Below, piece by piece: positions 52,447 through 64,000 of a stretch of DNA of 64,000 nt (position 1 is its first letter; every line of letters starts with the position of its first letter). The position numbers were made by a program, and so were the translations under genes. Origin of the DNA: Podocnemis expansa (taxonomy: Eukaryota; Chordata; Testudines; Podocnemididae); contig ML682029.1 in NCBI GenBank assembly GCA_007922195.1, positions 3,274,115-3,338,114 of the forward strand, written 5' to 3'. Below the pieces are notes generated by a model. The model was not told the DNA's origin. It did not search any database and saw only the letters and a list, made by a program, of their open reading frames with translations.

Positions 52447-53360
52447 CGATTAGCAGACCCGGTTAGGAAGTGGTCTGCATTGGTTGGGTCTTCTCTCACC
52501 TGGCCTCATTTTTGACAGCTGTCTCACATTGCCATTGCAAAACCTGGAGCGGCTGCTGGATGGAGGACAGGGTGGTCCCTGCCGTTCACATCCCATGACG
52601 AGCTGAGCACCCTAGTTATGGGGCTGTCTTGGTGGCCTGCAGGTGCATTGTTGGGGGGGCCGTAAGTCAGCACTGGCCAGTGGCAGAAGCAGAAGGCAAG
52701 CATGGCGCCTCTCTTGCCCACCCTCCCCGTTCATGAGACAGCTTTCTAAACCCAACTGAGGGCAAGAGAAGAGAGCTCTTATACGTGGGGAGGCCAAGTC
52801 TGGGGGGTGGGAGCACTCCAGGGGAGACTTTTAGTGTTTGCAGGTGGGTCTGGGGGGCAATGATTGGGGCAGCTCTAGGGAGTAGCAGAAGAGTTGGCAA
52901 ACTTGTTGGCCTGAGGGCCACCCTGGCAGCTAGATGGGCCAGAGAGAGGTGCAGGAAGGGCCTGGGCTATAGCTAGGGTGTCGCTGGCCCACATGGTGGG
53001 GAGGAAGAGGTTGTGGGGGAGGAAGCAGCTGCAGTGGTTGTGTTGGGCTTGGCTGGGACCCAAGGGAATGGTTACCATGTGCTGGCCGGGGTGCAGCCAC
53101 TGCTCCCGTGTGGTGGGAGAGGAATGGTGGTCGCACTCCAGCCACGGCAGTGTCACTAGGTGCACGTGGCGGGAGAGCTGCCGCATGCGGCGACCACACT
53201 CCTGGCCAGCCGGGGCACCACTTCTACATCAGATGGAGAACGGGCAGCGGGAAAAGGCAGGATGGGGCAGAGGGGGGCTCTAGCCATGTCCCATGGGAGG
53301 GCCACATGAAGGGCTCCCAGCCCATGGGCCGTGGTTTGGCCACCTCTGGCGTAGAAGGTG

Positions 53361-56300
53361 ATGGTGGCAAGTGGGGCTGGGAGCTGATGAGGAGCAGGCC
53401 TGGTTGACCCATAGCAACTATGTGTGCAGTTAAACATTTGAGGTCCCTCATTGTGTCTCTCATTTCCTGGTGTGTTGGCCTTCATTCGGTGTGGTCCCCG
53501 TCTCCCATTTCAGGGTCTGGGGGTAGAGAAGTTTGTGGTGGGTGGGGGTGACTGTGGCTGACTGGAGTTTGCTGGTGGGAGAGACCTGTCGAGGTAGAAA
53601 ACAGTGCAATAGTAGACCTACTTGAAGTCTGCAATAGGCTTCTTGGGGGAGTAAATTCTTGTCACTGAGAGTAAAGGCCTCACAATTTGGCCTTCAGCTT
53701 TGACTTGCTCAGGCAAACACCTTTTGACTGACTTAGCGCCACAGGGCAAGCTTGCTTTCCTGGTTGGATAGTTGAGGAAGAGGTGAAAACCCTCAGTCCT
53801 TTCCTCCGCACAGCGCAAGTGTTAATAAATGAGACCTACTTTCAGCTGCCCCCTGCCCCCATGTTAGGGCACCATTAAAATGATTTCCCGTTGGACCCAT
53901 TGGAGATATTTGAACTCGGAAGACCAGTTTCCCTGCATCGCCTCCAGTCTAGTTAGAAAGCCTGCCTCCGCCAGACACGAGGGGCAGGGGGCTTGAGTCA
54001 GCAGTGTTAGCCCACGGTTTAATTAGTGTTGCCGTGTCAAGAGACATCGTGGAAATCCAAGAGCAGAACTAGCCAGGCACAATATTGATGTTCCCTTAAT
54101 AAACACATTTCATAGGGCAATGACCAGCACCAGACTTCAGTGGATGGGCTGAAGAACGTGCTGGTCTGAAAACATACTGACTGCACATCTTATTAAAGCA
54201 GCTAATCGTGGGCGCCATCTCTTCTCTTCTTCTTAGGCCAGTGAAGTGGGCACCACCTTCTCTTCTTAGGCTACCAGCCATTGCTGGGCTTCCTGAACTC
54301 CTTCCAACCAGGTATTAAGTCCTCTGTGTGGAATTGATTGCACAGGGTTCTTCCTTTCTTTCTCCAGGTGGAAAATTGCATATAGATTATGTGGCGTGGT
54401 GTCTGCTGTACTGTATCTGTGTTAGCAGAGGCTAGGTGGAAGACATGCGCCTGACTTCTGGAGTGGAAGGGTGTGAGGCTGGTGACCGTTTTCAGATTCT
54501 GGACCAGTCCAGTCCACGAGCTGGGACCAATGCACAGAGAGAGCTCCAGCTCCTGAACAGATGAGCCATACCGGTGCAGTGGACAAGTTCGTTGAGACTG
54601 AAGGCAGAGTTGTGGACGTCTATCCTCAGGCTGGGCTTTAGGTGACCTTTTAGACATCCAATGCCTAGCACGTTGAGAGCCATGACGTTAAGAACTGCTC
54701 AGAACCATGTTCTTTATGTCTACTCTAGCTGGTCCAAGCGTGTGTGCGTTTGTGAGTACATGTCTAGCTGCCTGATTGTTAGAGGGCATCTAAACTGTCA
54801 GAACGATGCTATTTCTGGTTCGAAATGAAACACAGGGAGCGCTGAGAGAGCACTGCTGGACATTGAACTGTTCGTGAAGTTACCTGCCCTGTTAGTCGTT
54901 GTTGATAAAGCTCCCAGGGTGCAGCTTACACCCTCCCTGCCACCTCAGTCCCAGCCCATCCCTTGATCTCTGAATTTTGAGGCCAGGCACTTTTCTTAAT
55001 GAGATCATTGCATCTTTTGGTGATGAGCTGGCAGGCCACAGAGCTTGTTCAAATTTCTGCAGTAGAAATCGAGTGTGACACCAATGGGACCACGCCAAGA
55101 TGAGATCAGGATCCAGCCTTGTGTGTAGGCATCGTTGGATCTTGCGTTGAGAGCTTAAAGCCACTGGCTTTCCTGTGTGGGAAGAGCGGGGGCTCGCACA
55201 GCCGTTTGTACCGAGTACCGACCCCAGCCTCATATTGTGGAGTCAGTGGGGTAAATCACCGTTGTTTTCACAACCAGCTGTGGATTCTGGCCCACAGGGG
55301 CTGCACTCTCTCATTAAGGCAATAAAAGCCAAGCTGTAAACCTCTCTGTAAATCAAAACTGCTCCCGCCGACCTTTGCACATCTGCTCCTGCGGCTTGCA
55401 AAGAGACGAAGTCAAACAAAGCCCAGAATAGCAGGCCAGGGTGCAGAAGGGGGAACAGTAGCATCCCACAGCCTGATATCACGCCCCAGGCTATTAAAGC
55501 CTTTCTGATTTCTTTTTAAAGGGACTGGGACGAGGGCAGCTGGAAATGCCAGGTTGCCATTGTGCTCCATTTTCAGTCACCGTGGTGTATTTTGGTGAGA
55601 TCAGCTGGCAAATGCATAGTGCTCAAAGGTCATTCCTCTTGGCTGTTTGCGTGTGTGTTTGTGCGTCATCTACGCAATGAGTTTACTCTGCTACAAACTC
55701 TCTGCAGTGATTTGGCCTCTGCCTCTCAGTTCCCTATTGTTTCCAGCTCTCGCTAGTGTTTTCCTTAAAGCCCCAGCTGCTGGAATCACTGCACAGTGTA
55801 AGAAGCTCGGCTTTTATTTAAAATTATGGAATGAGTGCAGCTAAAAGGATGACGACTGAGAACACAAATCAATAAGACCCCAATATGAACTATTAAAAGA
55901 CAACCTCACACTTTGTAAGTCAATCTCATGATTTCCGGGGGGAGCGAGGGCAGACTCCCTCATTCTGAGTGTTTGTGGTAGGAGATGATAAAGCTGCCTG
56001 GGGTTGTTCTGAGAATAAAGACATTAAATATTGGTTGCTGCTCAGATACTATGGCGATAGGGGCCATATTAAGTATTTAAACTGGAATGGGGATTTCAAT
56101 GCTTGGAGTTTCAGAGCCAAGTGACTGAATTTGGGCCTCTATTTATAGCACATGACAAGAAAAACTGGCCCATGTGAGGGCTTGGCAAAATAAGCACTTA
56201 GTTTTTGTCCACATTACAAAGAAAACCCTGAGTCATCCTGCCAAAAGTGAGGGGTCTATTACCAGGTGGGTGAGGTCCTGTGGCCTGTGATGTGCAGGAG

Positions 56301-57895
56301 ATCAGATTAGATGACCGGGATGGTCCCGTCTGGCCTTAATGCCTATAAGTCTGGGTCAATTAACTTGGGCGTGTGAGGCTAAAAATTGCAGTGTAGACGT
56401 TTCTGCTCCAGCTGATGTTCAGGTTGCAAGACCGTCCCTCCTCGCTGGTTTTCAAAGCTTGGGCTCTAGCATGAGCTTGGACATCACCACTGCTCTTTGC
56501 AGCCCAACCACCACCAGCCTTAGTCAACTGAGCAGAGCTGGGACACTCAGTGCCGTGAATTTTTCTTTGCCGTGTCAGCATTCCCTTACAGTCCGTGTGG
56601 TTCCTGCTGCCAGGGGTGGAAAGATCCCCAGATCAACCACTCTGAAACAGCAGCAGATCAATGTGCATCCAGGAATACTGACTGCAGGACAGCAGGGGCC
56701 ACATGGATGCTTAGAGCACAGCAGGTATGTGGGGGATAGACTTCCACCTCAACTGGCTGCAAATGAAGTGTTCATGGTGTAGTAGCCTCGTGGGGAAGGG
56801 GTTAACACCACAGACAGTGTGCCCTCGAGAAGTCCCAGGAGAGCCAATAGAAACAGAGTACAGGTTTTTGAACTGGAGCAGCAGCCCTGCCTGTGTCCGG
56901 TTTTGGTGATAGCAGAGCTCCTAGAAAGACCAGTAAGAGGCCCAGGGAGCCAGGCACAGAGAATCCAGCGACATCCATGGAGAAGAAGAAATAAAATCTG
57001 TAGCCATCCATGCATGAGTAGAACAGGGACTGTGTAGCTAGGTGCGTTCAGGATATTTCTTTGTTTTGGTTCAGTTTTTTATTTGGATTCCTCAGTGCTG
57101 AGCACACATACCTCCCCCCACTAGCCTGTAGCTATCAAAGTTAAATCCCAGAGAAGCCACTCTCTGTGATTTTTAGCTATCCCTCTCAATTAAAGAAAAT
57201 TTATCCTTTTTAAAATAAATGCTGGTTCTGTGTCCTAAAAGGCAAGCGGTTTTGTGTGCATATGCTTCAGACTATATGGCCAACTACTAAAGGAGATTCT
57301 GTCCCATTTCCAGCTGATATCCCAGCCGGGGTTCAATTGCTCTCCTGAGGGATGAATAAAAGTGATTGAGGGTACCTCACAGGAAGGAATTCCCAAATGT
57401 GCCTTCCTGGGTTTTCAAGAGTTTTTTGTGTTTGGGTGGTGGCAGCAATACCATTCCAAGGCCAGGAACTGGTAGAGTTTTGAGACAAGACTTTAGGGCC
57501 AGGGGTTTTAAGGCCTGTTGCAGGCCTCCACCTTCAGCACTCAAAGTGCCGGAGTGGGGAACCAGCCTTGACACGTGTAGTCAAGCCCTGTGTTCAACAG
57601 GACAGAAAAAGAGGGGCTCACTAATGAGTTAGACACAGCTGTGTTTTCCTCGACCTGAATCCTGGCTCTTAAGCAAAGCCAGGGTAAATAAACTACATGA
57701 AAGAAAATTTTTAGGGTTCATGGAGGGCAGAGCCCTCTGTGACGCTGCAGAGAGTAAGAAGGGCCATTCAGTGGCCATCGTCATTGCCTTTGCCCTCCAG
57801 AAAGATCTTTGGTTGCGGTGCACCTCCAGAAATGGCAGGCTTTGCCAATAGTTGTGACTGCTCTGGACACACCTATTCCTTCTCCCGTTTGGCCC
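53361..57895. other. Gene-free region
   Basis: A CR1 3' end lies at about 56225-56352 (plus strand, 'gatgtgcaggagatcagattagatgacc', 'tggtcccgtctggccttaatgcctat'), followed by a 'gcagtgtagacgtttc' transposon-end-like motif at 56389. The rest is unassigned. Confidence 0.45.
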
Positions 57896-57959
57896 TGTAG
57901 TGGGGTAGTTGCCCCAGTTTAGTATGTGAGGTTTTAAAAGCCTTGCAGAAGGGAAGCAG

Positions 57960-58015
57960 CCAATAGGAGCTGGAGATTGCAGAGCCAATTAGGGCTCAGG
58001 AGTCTGGTATATAAG
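57960..58015 (+). promoter_or_regulatory. CCAAT/CCAAT/TATA cluster, probably from a retroelement LTR
   Basis: CCAAT boxes at 57960 and 57985 precede TATATAAG at 58008-58015, and the following 'agggctccagcccctgctctgggcagtcttcctctgg' resembles promoter-proximal sequence of reptile LTR elements. No protein frame follows. The surrounding 57.9-58.4 kb may be a solo LTR, but its ends were not defined. Whether it is active is unknown. Confidence 0.45.
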
Positions 58016-58399
58016 AGGGCTCCAGCCCCTGCTCTGGGCAGTCTTCCTCTGGCCTGTGGGAAGGAAGGATGGCTGGCTGCCAGAGACAGGACCATGGACA
58101 GCCCCATGCAGACTGTCAGGGTTCAGCTGGAACCCAGTCCCTGATATAAGGGAGAGAAGGTACCAGGGGGAGGTGTGGACGTGATCCAAGGGACGTTTGG
58201 GGTGGTTGTTGAGGTGGTGCCAGAGTGGTATATAGAGCCCCTGGACTTGGCCCAGAGAAATGGGCAAGCCCAGGTCCTTCCTGCCTCCCTACAACTGCCA
58301 CTGTATGGTGATTGGACTAATGGGCCGGCCTGGACTGCACTGTACTCCAGAAAGGGGGAACTAAGAAGAATGCGGCTGGGGAGCTGAGGTCCGAATTAT

Positions 58400-60858
58400 A
58401 GACTCAAAAGACAGAGCACAGCTCACCAGATGGGAGTGCCGCTTGAACAAATCCCCAATTCCATCACCAGGGGGTGCCGGTCCAACAGGTCATGTGGAGC
58501 CACCAATCTATAGACCCCAAAACATTTCCATGCAGGAAGATGGATAGTGGCCGGCGTGGAAGCCAGCTCCCTGGTGTTCCGGCAGCCTCGACTTCTCTTT
58601 ACAAACTCCCATGCAACAAAACTATGTAGGATCTGCATCGCCCAAGGCCCTCCCTTCCTTGGGGGAAAGAGCTGGCTATCTTGGGGCTCACTCCAGTGAA
58701 TCTTCTAGTGACTTGAGTTGGCCCGACTTAGGCCTGGAGGACTGGTCTCTGCTGTGAATAACAGCCGCACACGTACAAATGGTTTATAATGATCATCAGG
58801 AGATCCAGACTTTCCTTTGAACTTGGAATCCTAGCACCAGCCCAGAGCATTACCCGCTTACCTAGAACAAGGCAATATGACAGCATCCTCAGAAACCTCT
58901 AGGGTGCCCATTACCTCAATATCTCCAGCACGATGGCACAGGCCATGGTGGAACAAAAACGAGAGTTAAAGTGATTATTCAAGTTTTCAGAAAGGTGCAT
59001 AGGAATCCCTGGTGCTGGGAGAGATGTGCTTTACAACAGCTCAAGTTGAAACGCCCCAATGTGATGATAAACCTATGCTGTGTGAACATGTTAGCAGCCC
59101 CGATGGAGCAAGGTGTTTACCTGGGGTAAGCAAAAACTTTGAACATCAGGAAATTTAACCGAACAAACACCAGTTCACACCCACGAGCAACTGCAAAGAG
59201 GCATCAGACAAGGCCAGGAGTGTTGTTTAAATAGACTAAATGTGTTCTTTTAGGTCACTGGAAGCATTGCACTGTGGAGTCATCTCAGTTAAACAGCTGA
59301 GAGGTGGGTTTTTTTGTAGCCTACTTAGCTGATTGTGGTGTTTGTGCCCCTGATCAAATGGGGAATCACTGGTAGAGCCAGGAAAATAATTCTTGCTCTG
59401 AAGCCTGAATTCTAACCCCTAGGAAATACATCATTTTCTTTTTTAATTCCGTCTGAACAGCCATTTCTCTTTTCTTTTTTGCATTTCACAAAAAAAAAAA
59501 AAAATTGAATTTACCAAGAAACATTTGGTGAAATTGATAGCTTGGGTATGTTTTGAAGCATGGCATTTCTAAAGCAGCAGCCTTCAAACTGCTCTGCTGT
59601 TGTGTCACTCCATCATATGAAAGCCCTGTGCAGAGGAATTTACTATAGATGGCAAATCGTAATTCTGGAAATGGAGTCATCAGTTTAGGGGTGATTTTAT
59701 TAAAGGGAAATAAGAGAGAGAGGATTCTGACTCATAAGAAAGATAAAGGAACTTGAAACATCCGTTTTACCTTTTGTCAAGCCACTTATAACCAAGAATG
59801 TAAGTATTTTATCCACCACCACTGGTCCACTACAGAAGTGAACAGACAAATATCCTGCTCTGAACTTTGTTTTTTGCATGGTATTGGATGCTAAGATTTT
59901 ATTGCAAAACTAGAAACATCATGCCACAACCCCCCCCCCCAATTGTGGTCAATAATACGTAGTATTCTCATGAACAGGCTAGTGTGTATGTGTGTAACTC
60001 TTTTGCCAGCTCTTATCAAAAGGAAAAGGAACGGGTTCAAATAGCTAAGGTTTCCTTTTGATATTAACATGCACTATTGGCTTGAGAACCTTTCCAGAAA
60101 CTAGGGAAAACTACCTACCTCTCCCAGGTGTCCTTACCAGGGAATATTCCCCTCTCACAAGTAAAGAGACACACACAAAAAGAAAAAAAAACTTCAGTAA
60201 GGGTAAAAGAAAGACAGCTTCCACCCATGAAAACAAAAAACACTCAAGTTACAGTAGGGTTTAATAGATAAAATGCCCCCCCACCCCAGTTTCTTGGCTA
60301 GCAGTCCTTGCTTTAGTTCCCCATTTGCTAGTGCAAACATCCAATGGGCAAATGTCCCTTTAACGCACCACTTTCCCCTTTCCTTCTGCTGCTCCCCGCT
60401 TACAGTTTGTTGCCGGTGCTTAGGCATCCCAGAGGCCTGGCGGTCATTTGAACAAGTTCATTTTCAGCCCTTACAGGGCTGTGTCAGGCTTCCACGAAGG
60501 GAAGCCTGACTGCCAACTCTATGCCATCTCTTTCCTGGCTGCCACTTCTGGCCACCACACTGCCTGTGTGCCATGCCCAGAACAGAGTCTCCACCACCCA
60601 ACCTAGCTAGCGTCAGGACAACTTTTGGGGTGCTGGGTGCCATCTCCATGTCCCCTGCCCAGTGATGCAATAGCTGGGTGTTCAAGGTCCACCTAATTCA
60701 GCTCTAAGAATTTCAGCTCTTGCCATACCAGGTGAGTGGTGGTGGGGTGATCCAGAGGTGCATGAATGAGGTTTTGGTTAGGCTGACTGTTCACTCTGGC
60801 CATGCTCGTTACTGTTCCATTTTTCCTTTTGACCCACGACAAGGATGATGACATCCAC
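58400..60858. other. Gene-free region
   Basis: No gene or transposon end was recognised. Simple runs include A14 near 59491 and C11 at 59930-59940. Confidence 0.4.
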
Positions 60859-61038
60859 TGTTCCCTCTAAGCTGTGCGTGTGTGCGCACGCATATAGGTC
60901 ATGAAACCTGTGCACACAAAAAAATAAAGTGCGCACAAAAAAATTCAATAGTGCTAATATTGGTGCTCACAAAGAAATGTTTTTGCGCACACAAAGAAAT
61001 TGTTTGCACACACAGGCTACAAGTAATTAGAGGGAACA
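60859..61038. mobile_element. Inverted-repeat element ending TGTTCCCTCTAA
   Basis: TGTTCCCTCTAA and TTAGAGGGAACA are exact inverted repeats. The inside is made of 'gtgcgcacaaaaaaatt' and 'cgcacacaaagaaat' units. Relative of 22137-22529. The 8-mer tgacatcc occurs just outside both ends (60849 and 61045) but not directly adjacent. Confidence 0.6.
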
Positions 61039-61204
61039 TTGAATTGACATCCCACTACTCTTTTACTCAAAACCGAAACGAACTTCAAGCAAAATGAGCA
61101 AAACCTTTACCCTGAGATGGCGCTTAGCGATATGCAAATAAGCCTGACACAGTCTGTTCCTTCTGCCAGTTTACCAGTAGATGGTAACAGAGGGCTCCTT
61201 CCCA

Positions 61205-61310
61205 CCTTCAAGCATCTGATGAAATGAGATTCTCTGCAATGAAAGCTCATGCAATAAATAAATGTGTTAGCCTTCAAAAGTGCCCCAGGACTCCTTGTTT
61301 GTTTTTCTTC
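61205..61310 (+). mobile_element. Single Penelope-like 3' end
   Basis: It contains 'gcatctgatgaaatgagattc', 'gaaagctcatgcaataaataaatgtgttag' and 'gtgccccaggactccttgtttg'. It is closer to the general turtle version than the copies near UCN3, and older. Confidence 0.65.
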
Positions 61311-61781
61311 CCTTTAGAGAGTCAGACAGCAGCCTCACATCTCTACAGGCTGGCATCAGAATTGTGGGTCATACAGCACTACATGAAAATTTTCCCCTAG
61401 TTTGTGTGCCCAGGGCATCTGCTCTGGAGTAGAAAGCTCTGGTCCCACCTTTTGCTGTTACCATGAAGTTTTGAGTGCTCATGGTGTGCAGTGTGGGTCC
61501 TACGTCAGTGTAGCTTTGTCACACTACATGATCTAGGACATGTGATCGCCACAGCTGCTCCGCAGAGCATCTTAGGAGGTCCTTAGAGCTGCTGGCAAGC
61601 ACGAATGGTGCAAGAGGCAGTCACACCAAGCTAGCAACTTTCAGATGTGCAGGTGTTCATCTTCTATCTTAGCTCCCTGCCTTCTGATGTTTCATCACTG
61701 CTGTGTGCCACTGGAGTGGACCTAAGGACAGGGCCCTAAAGCCCTGATTCTGACCTCGCTTATCTCAGTGTGAACCAGGAG

Positions 61782-62071
61782 TAGGGTTACCAGATACCAA
61801 AGCATGGAAAGGAGGACAGGGAAGTAGGAAAAGGAGGATGTTGGAGGATACATGGAGAAGATGTAGTATTAATGTATTATTCTTCTGTTTTTAGGGACCC
61901 CTGGAATGTTTCTGCCTAAAAATAGGGTGTCCTGGGGTGTTCCAGCATACTTTAACCCCTGTAAGTAAAAAGCGAGACAAAATCATATATTTTTAAAATG
62001 CCTGCTGGATGGAGGAAATGAAAGTAAAAAGGAGGACATGTCCTCCTTTTGCCTGACATCTGGTAACCCTA
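61782..62071. mobile_element. hAT-like element, perfect 8-bp target duplication
   Basis: TAGGGTTACCAGAT and ATCTGGTAACCCTA are exact 14-bp inverted repeats. The flanks accaggag are identical at 61774-61781 and 62072-62079. 290 bp, noncoding. It gives the uninterrupted form of the element at 30431. Confidence 0.88.
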
Positions 62072-62079
62072 ACCAGGAG

Positions 62080-63944
62080 TCATGCCATGAACATCAGCAC
62101 AGTTCTGTTAATGTGAGTGAGAGGAGGCCCAGCTGTTTGACTATAAGTTTTCCAAAGCGTGCTTGAAGAGGCATTTTAGACGGGGGCAGCTTGTTGTGAA
62201 ATTTCCCTTTGTGTTTTGATCAAAGAATACCACGCCCCCAGTGTGTGCGTTATTCATCCGTAGCTCATTTGAGGCTATTTTTTCCTTACTTTTCTTCCAG
62301 TCGTGCCACTTTACTGACTTTTCACTCAGCGCCCCCTTGGGGAATTCCACTTTAACAATGGCATCTTAATCTTCTAACGTGTCTTCCCAAGAGGGAGCGT
62401 AATAATGGTTGTGAGATGTGAAGGAAGCAAGACGAACACTCTAAATGGAAGTGACAGCTTTTGTGTTTAGTATCGTCTAGATTCATTAATGTTTCAATTT
62501 CCAGGGGCTTTTTGGAATCTAATTGTGTCCCGTGTCTTCTCCCACCTTCTTTAAAATGAGCTAAAAGTTTGAATATTTGTGTGAGGTTTGAGGGCTTTTT
62601 AGAGTAGCAGAATGAAGAAAGGAGTAATTTCTTGGCAAGTTTGTTAGCTTCACAGAAGTTGATGGGTAAGTTCCTCAGCTGGCATGAAATGATGCAAGTC
62701 TGTTGACATTTATGGATCCTCAAATGATGCAAACGGACACGGTTCTGTTAAAGTCAACAGCCAGATTCTCAGCCGGTGCAAACCTCCACCAAGGATCGGT
62801 TTCCAAGGATTAGCCAATTTGCTCCCACATCTGCAACTGGCTCTAAGGCCAGGTCCGCCCCACAAGCTTTTGCAGGGTATGATGAAGTGTGATTTGTGAG
62901 TGACACAGAGCTGTGTTGGCAAAAGACCCTGGTGTAGATTTTTTGCCAGTGTCGCTTGTTTTCGCTCAAAAGCACAGGCTTGCTGATATAGCTGCATCTC
63001 ATCAAGATCCATGGCTTTAAATTCACCCAGACTCCTGAAAAGTGTGTAATCAGAACCTGGAACTGGCTCAGAGTTTTGCAAAGAGCTCCTGTCTTTATAA
63101 TAAACTACACCAAAACCCTGGATTCAAATTTTGGAGGATCCAGCATCTAAATGGGGAGATTGTACTGACCTTTTAGCACCACAAAGATAAAATTCTTTTC
63201 TTGTTTAGGTTGCAAGACAGCTCAATGAAATGAACACAGCTCACAGTGACTGTGGAGTCAAGGCAAAGCTGATCAGCTGCAGGTTTAAATCTCCCAGTGA
63301 GGCATAGGCAGCAAAATTGCTGAAAGTGGGGGAGTGGAGTTAGCATTCTGCTTTTCAGTGTCTGTAGCACCTGTGGAGACCGGGCATCTCTCCCTGCCTG
63401 TTGGAAGGACAGCTGTAAGGCAGCTTCAGCTCTGAGTTTTGTTTCAAATGCAGACTGTTATGGAGTGAGAAACACACTGTGTTCTCGCTCACAAACAAAG
63501 TTGCCAACACGGTCCTGGCTGTCATAGTGCTTGGGCCCCATTCATTAATCTGTCAGGTGAATTTCAAGCAACTTCCAACCCTCCCTAGATTAGGGAATGC
63601 CCAGCTACATGACCTTGCCCCTTCAGCGAGGTACCCCCACTGAATTCTTGCCATCTTTTGCAGATGGCATTTAAACCACGGCTGTCTGATGTTTGATAGC
63701 GGCCTTTGTACAGGGCCAGGACAGCTCACACCAGTTTATAGACTCTAAATACAGGAACTCTTAGAACGACCCTTTTGCTCACTTTTCCAGCAAACACAAG
63801 GTCCACCAAATTTTAACCCTAACTAATCAAACTTGTAACTCCGACAGAGCAGTGAATTCTCCGTTTTAGGGTATGTTTGTGCCGGAACTGGATGCTGTTG
63901 ACTATGCTGCCTAGCATATATAGCATATTAATAAACTGTATTGT
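62080..63944. other. Gene-free region
   Basis: The minus-strand frames of 126 and 123 residues (62352-62732 and 62710-63081) have no recognisable motif. Text near 62842-62950 ('ggccaggtccgccccacaagctt', 'aagaccctggtgtagat') looks like a decayed DNA transposon. Confidence 0.35.

Positions 63945-63945
<1 letters not shown>

Positions 63946-64000
<55 letters not shown>
63946..64000 (+). repeat. CA-dinucleotide microsatellite
   Basis: An uninterrupted (CA)n of at least 27 units runs off the right edge of the window. Confidence 0.98.

Noticed and set aside
63945..64000. Direct repeats suggesting a CRISPR array
   Set aside because: A simple CA microsatellite in a vertebrate genome; no spacers.

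Overview
The window is non-avian sauropsid nuclear DNA, most likely from a turtle, with a crocodilian as the alternative. The basis is its repeats: CR1 LINE 3' ends in both orientations, tRNA-derived SINEs with a CR1-like tail, Penelope-like element ends, many short hAT-type transposons and MIR fragments. Genes are few and split by introns, and there are no operons. Two genes can be supported, both on the minus strand. They are TUBAL3, an alpha-tubulin (exon 4 to exon 1, 4683-9621), and UCN3, the urocortin-3/stresscopin precursor (coding exon 37233-37694). As I recall, these genes are neighbours on human chromosome 10p15, which supports both identifications.

Layout. 0-4.6 kb holds repeats: a G-rich unit, a CR1 3' end and unassigned DNA. 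4.7-9.7 kb is TUBAL3, with four exons, a TATA box, and a CR1 in intron 1 that is itself split by a Penelope-like insertion. 12.9-15 kb has an hAT element with a SINE inside it, then two palindromic Penelope-type units. 15.1-17.5 kb has a decayed second TUBAL3 on the plus strand (exon 2 and probably exon 3, with splice sites), split by a 1.73-kb hAT element that left an 8-bp target duplication. 17.6-37.2 kb is repeat-rich and gene-free. 37.2-37.7 kb is UCN3. 38-64 kb is again gene-free: four adjacent hAT elements at 41.3-43.8 kb, more palindromic Penelope units, a retroelement-like promoter near 58 kb, and a CA microsatellite that runs off the end.

The genes do not form a pathway. TUBAL3 encodes a microtubule subunit. 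UCN3 encodes a secreted CRF-family peptide hormone. What stands out is structural history. The region carries two TUBAL3 copies in head-to-head inverted orientation, one intact and one broken. It also carries a family of about 200-bp palindromic units, each flanked by a 12-13 bp target duplication. Almost all other long reading frames here lie in repeats or oppose real exons and were not annotated.
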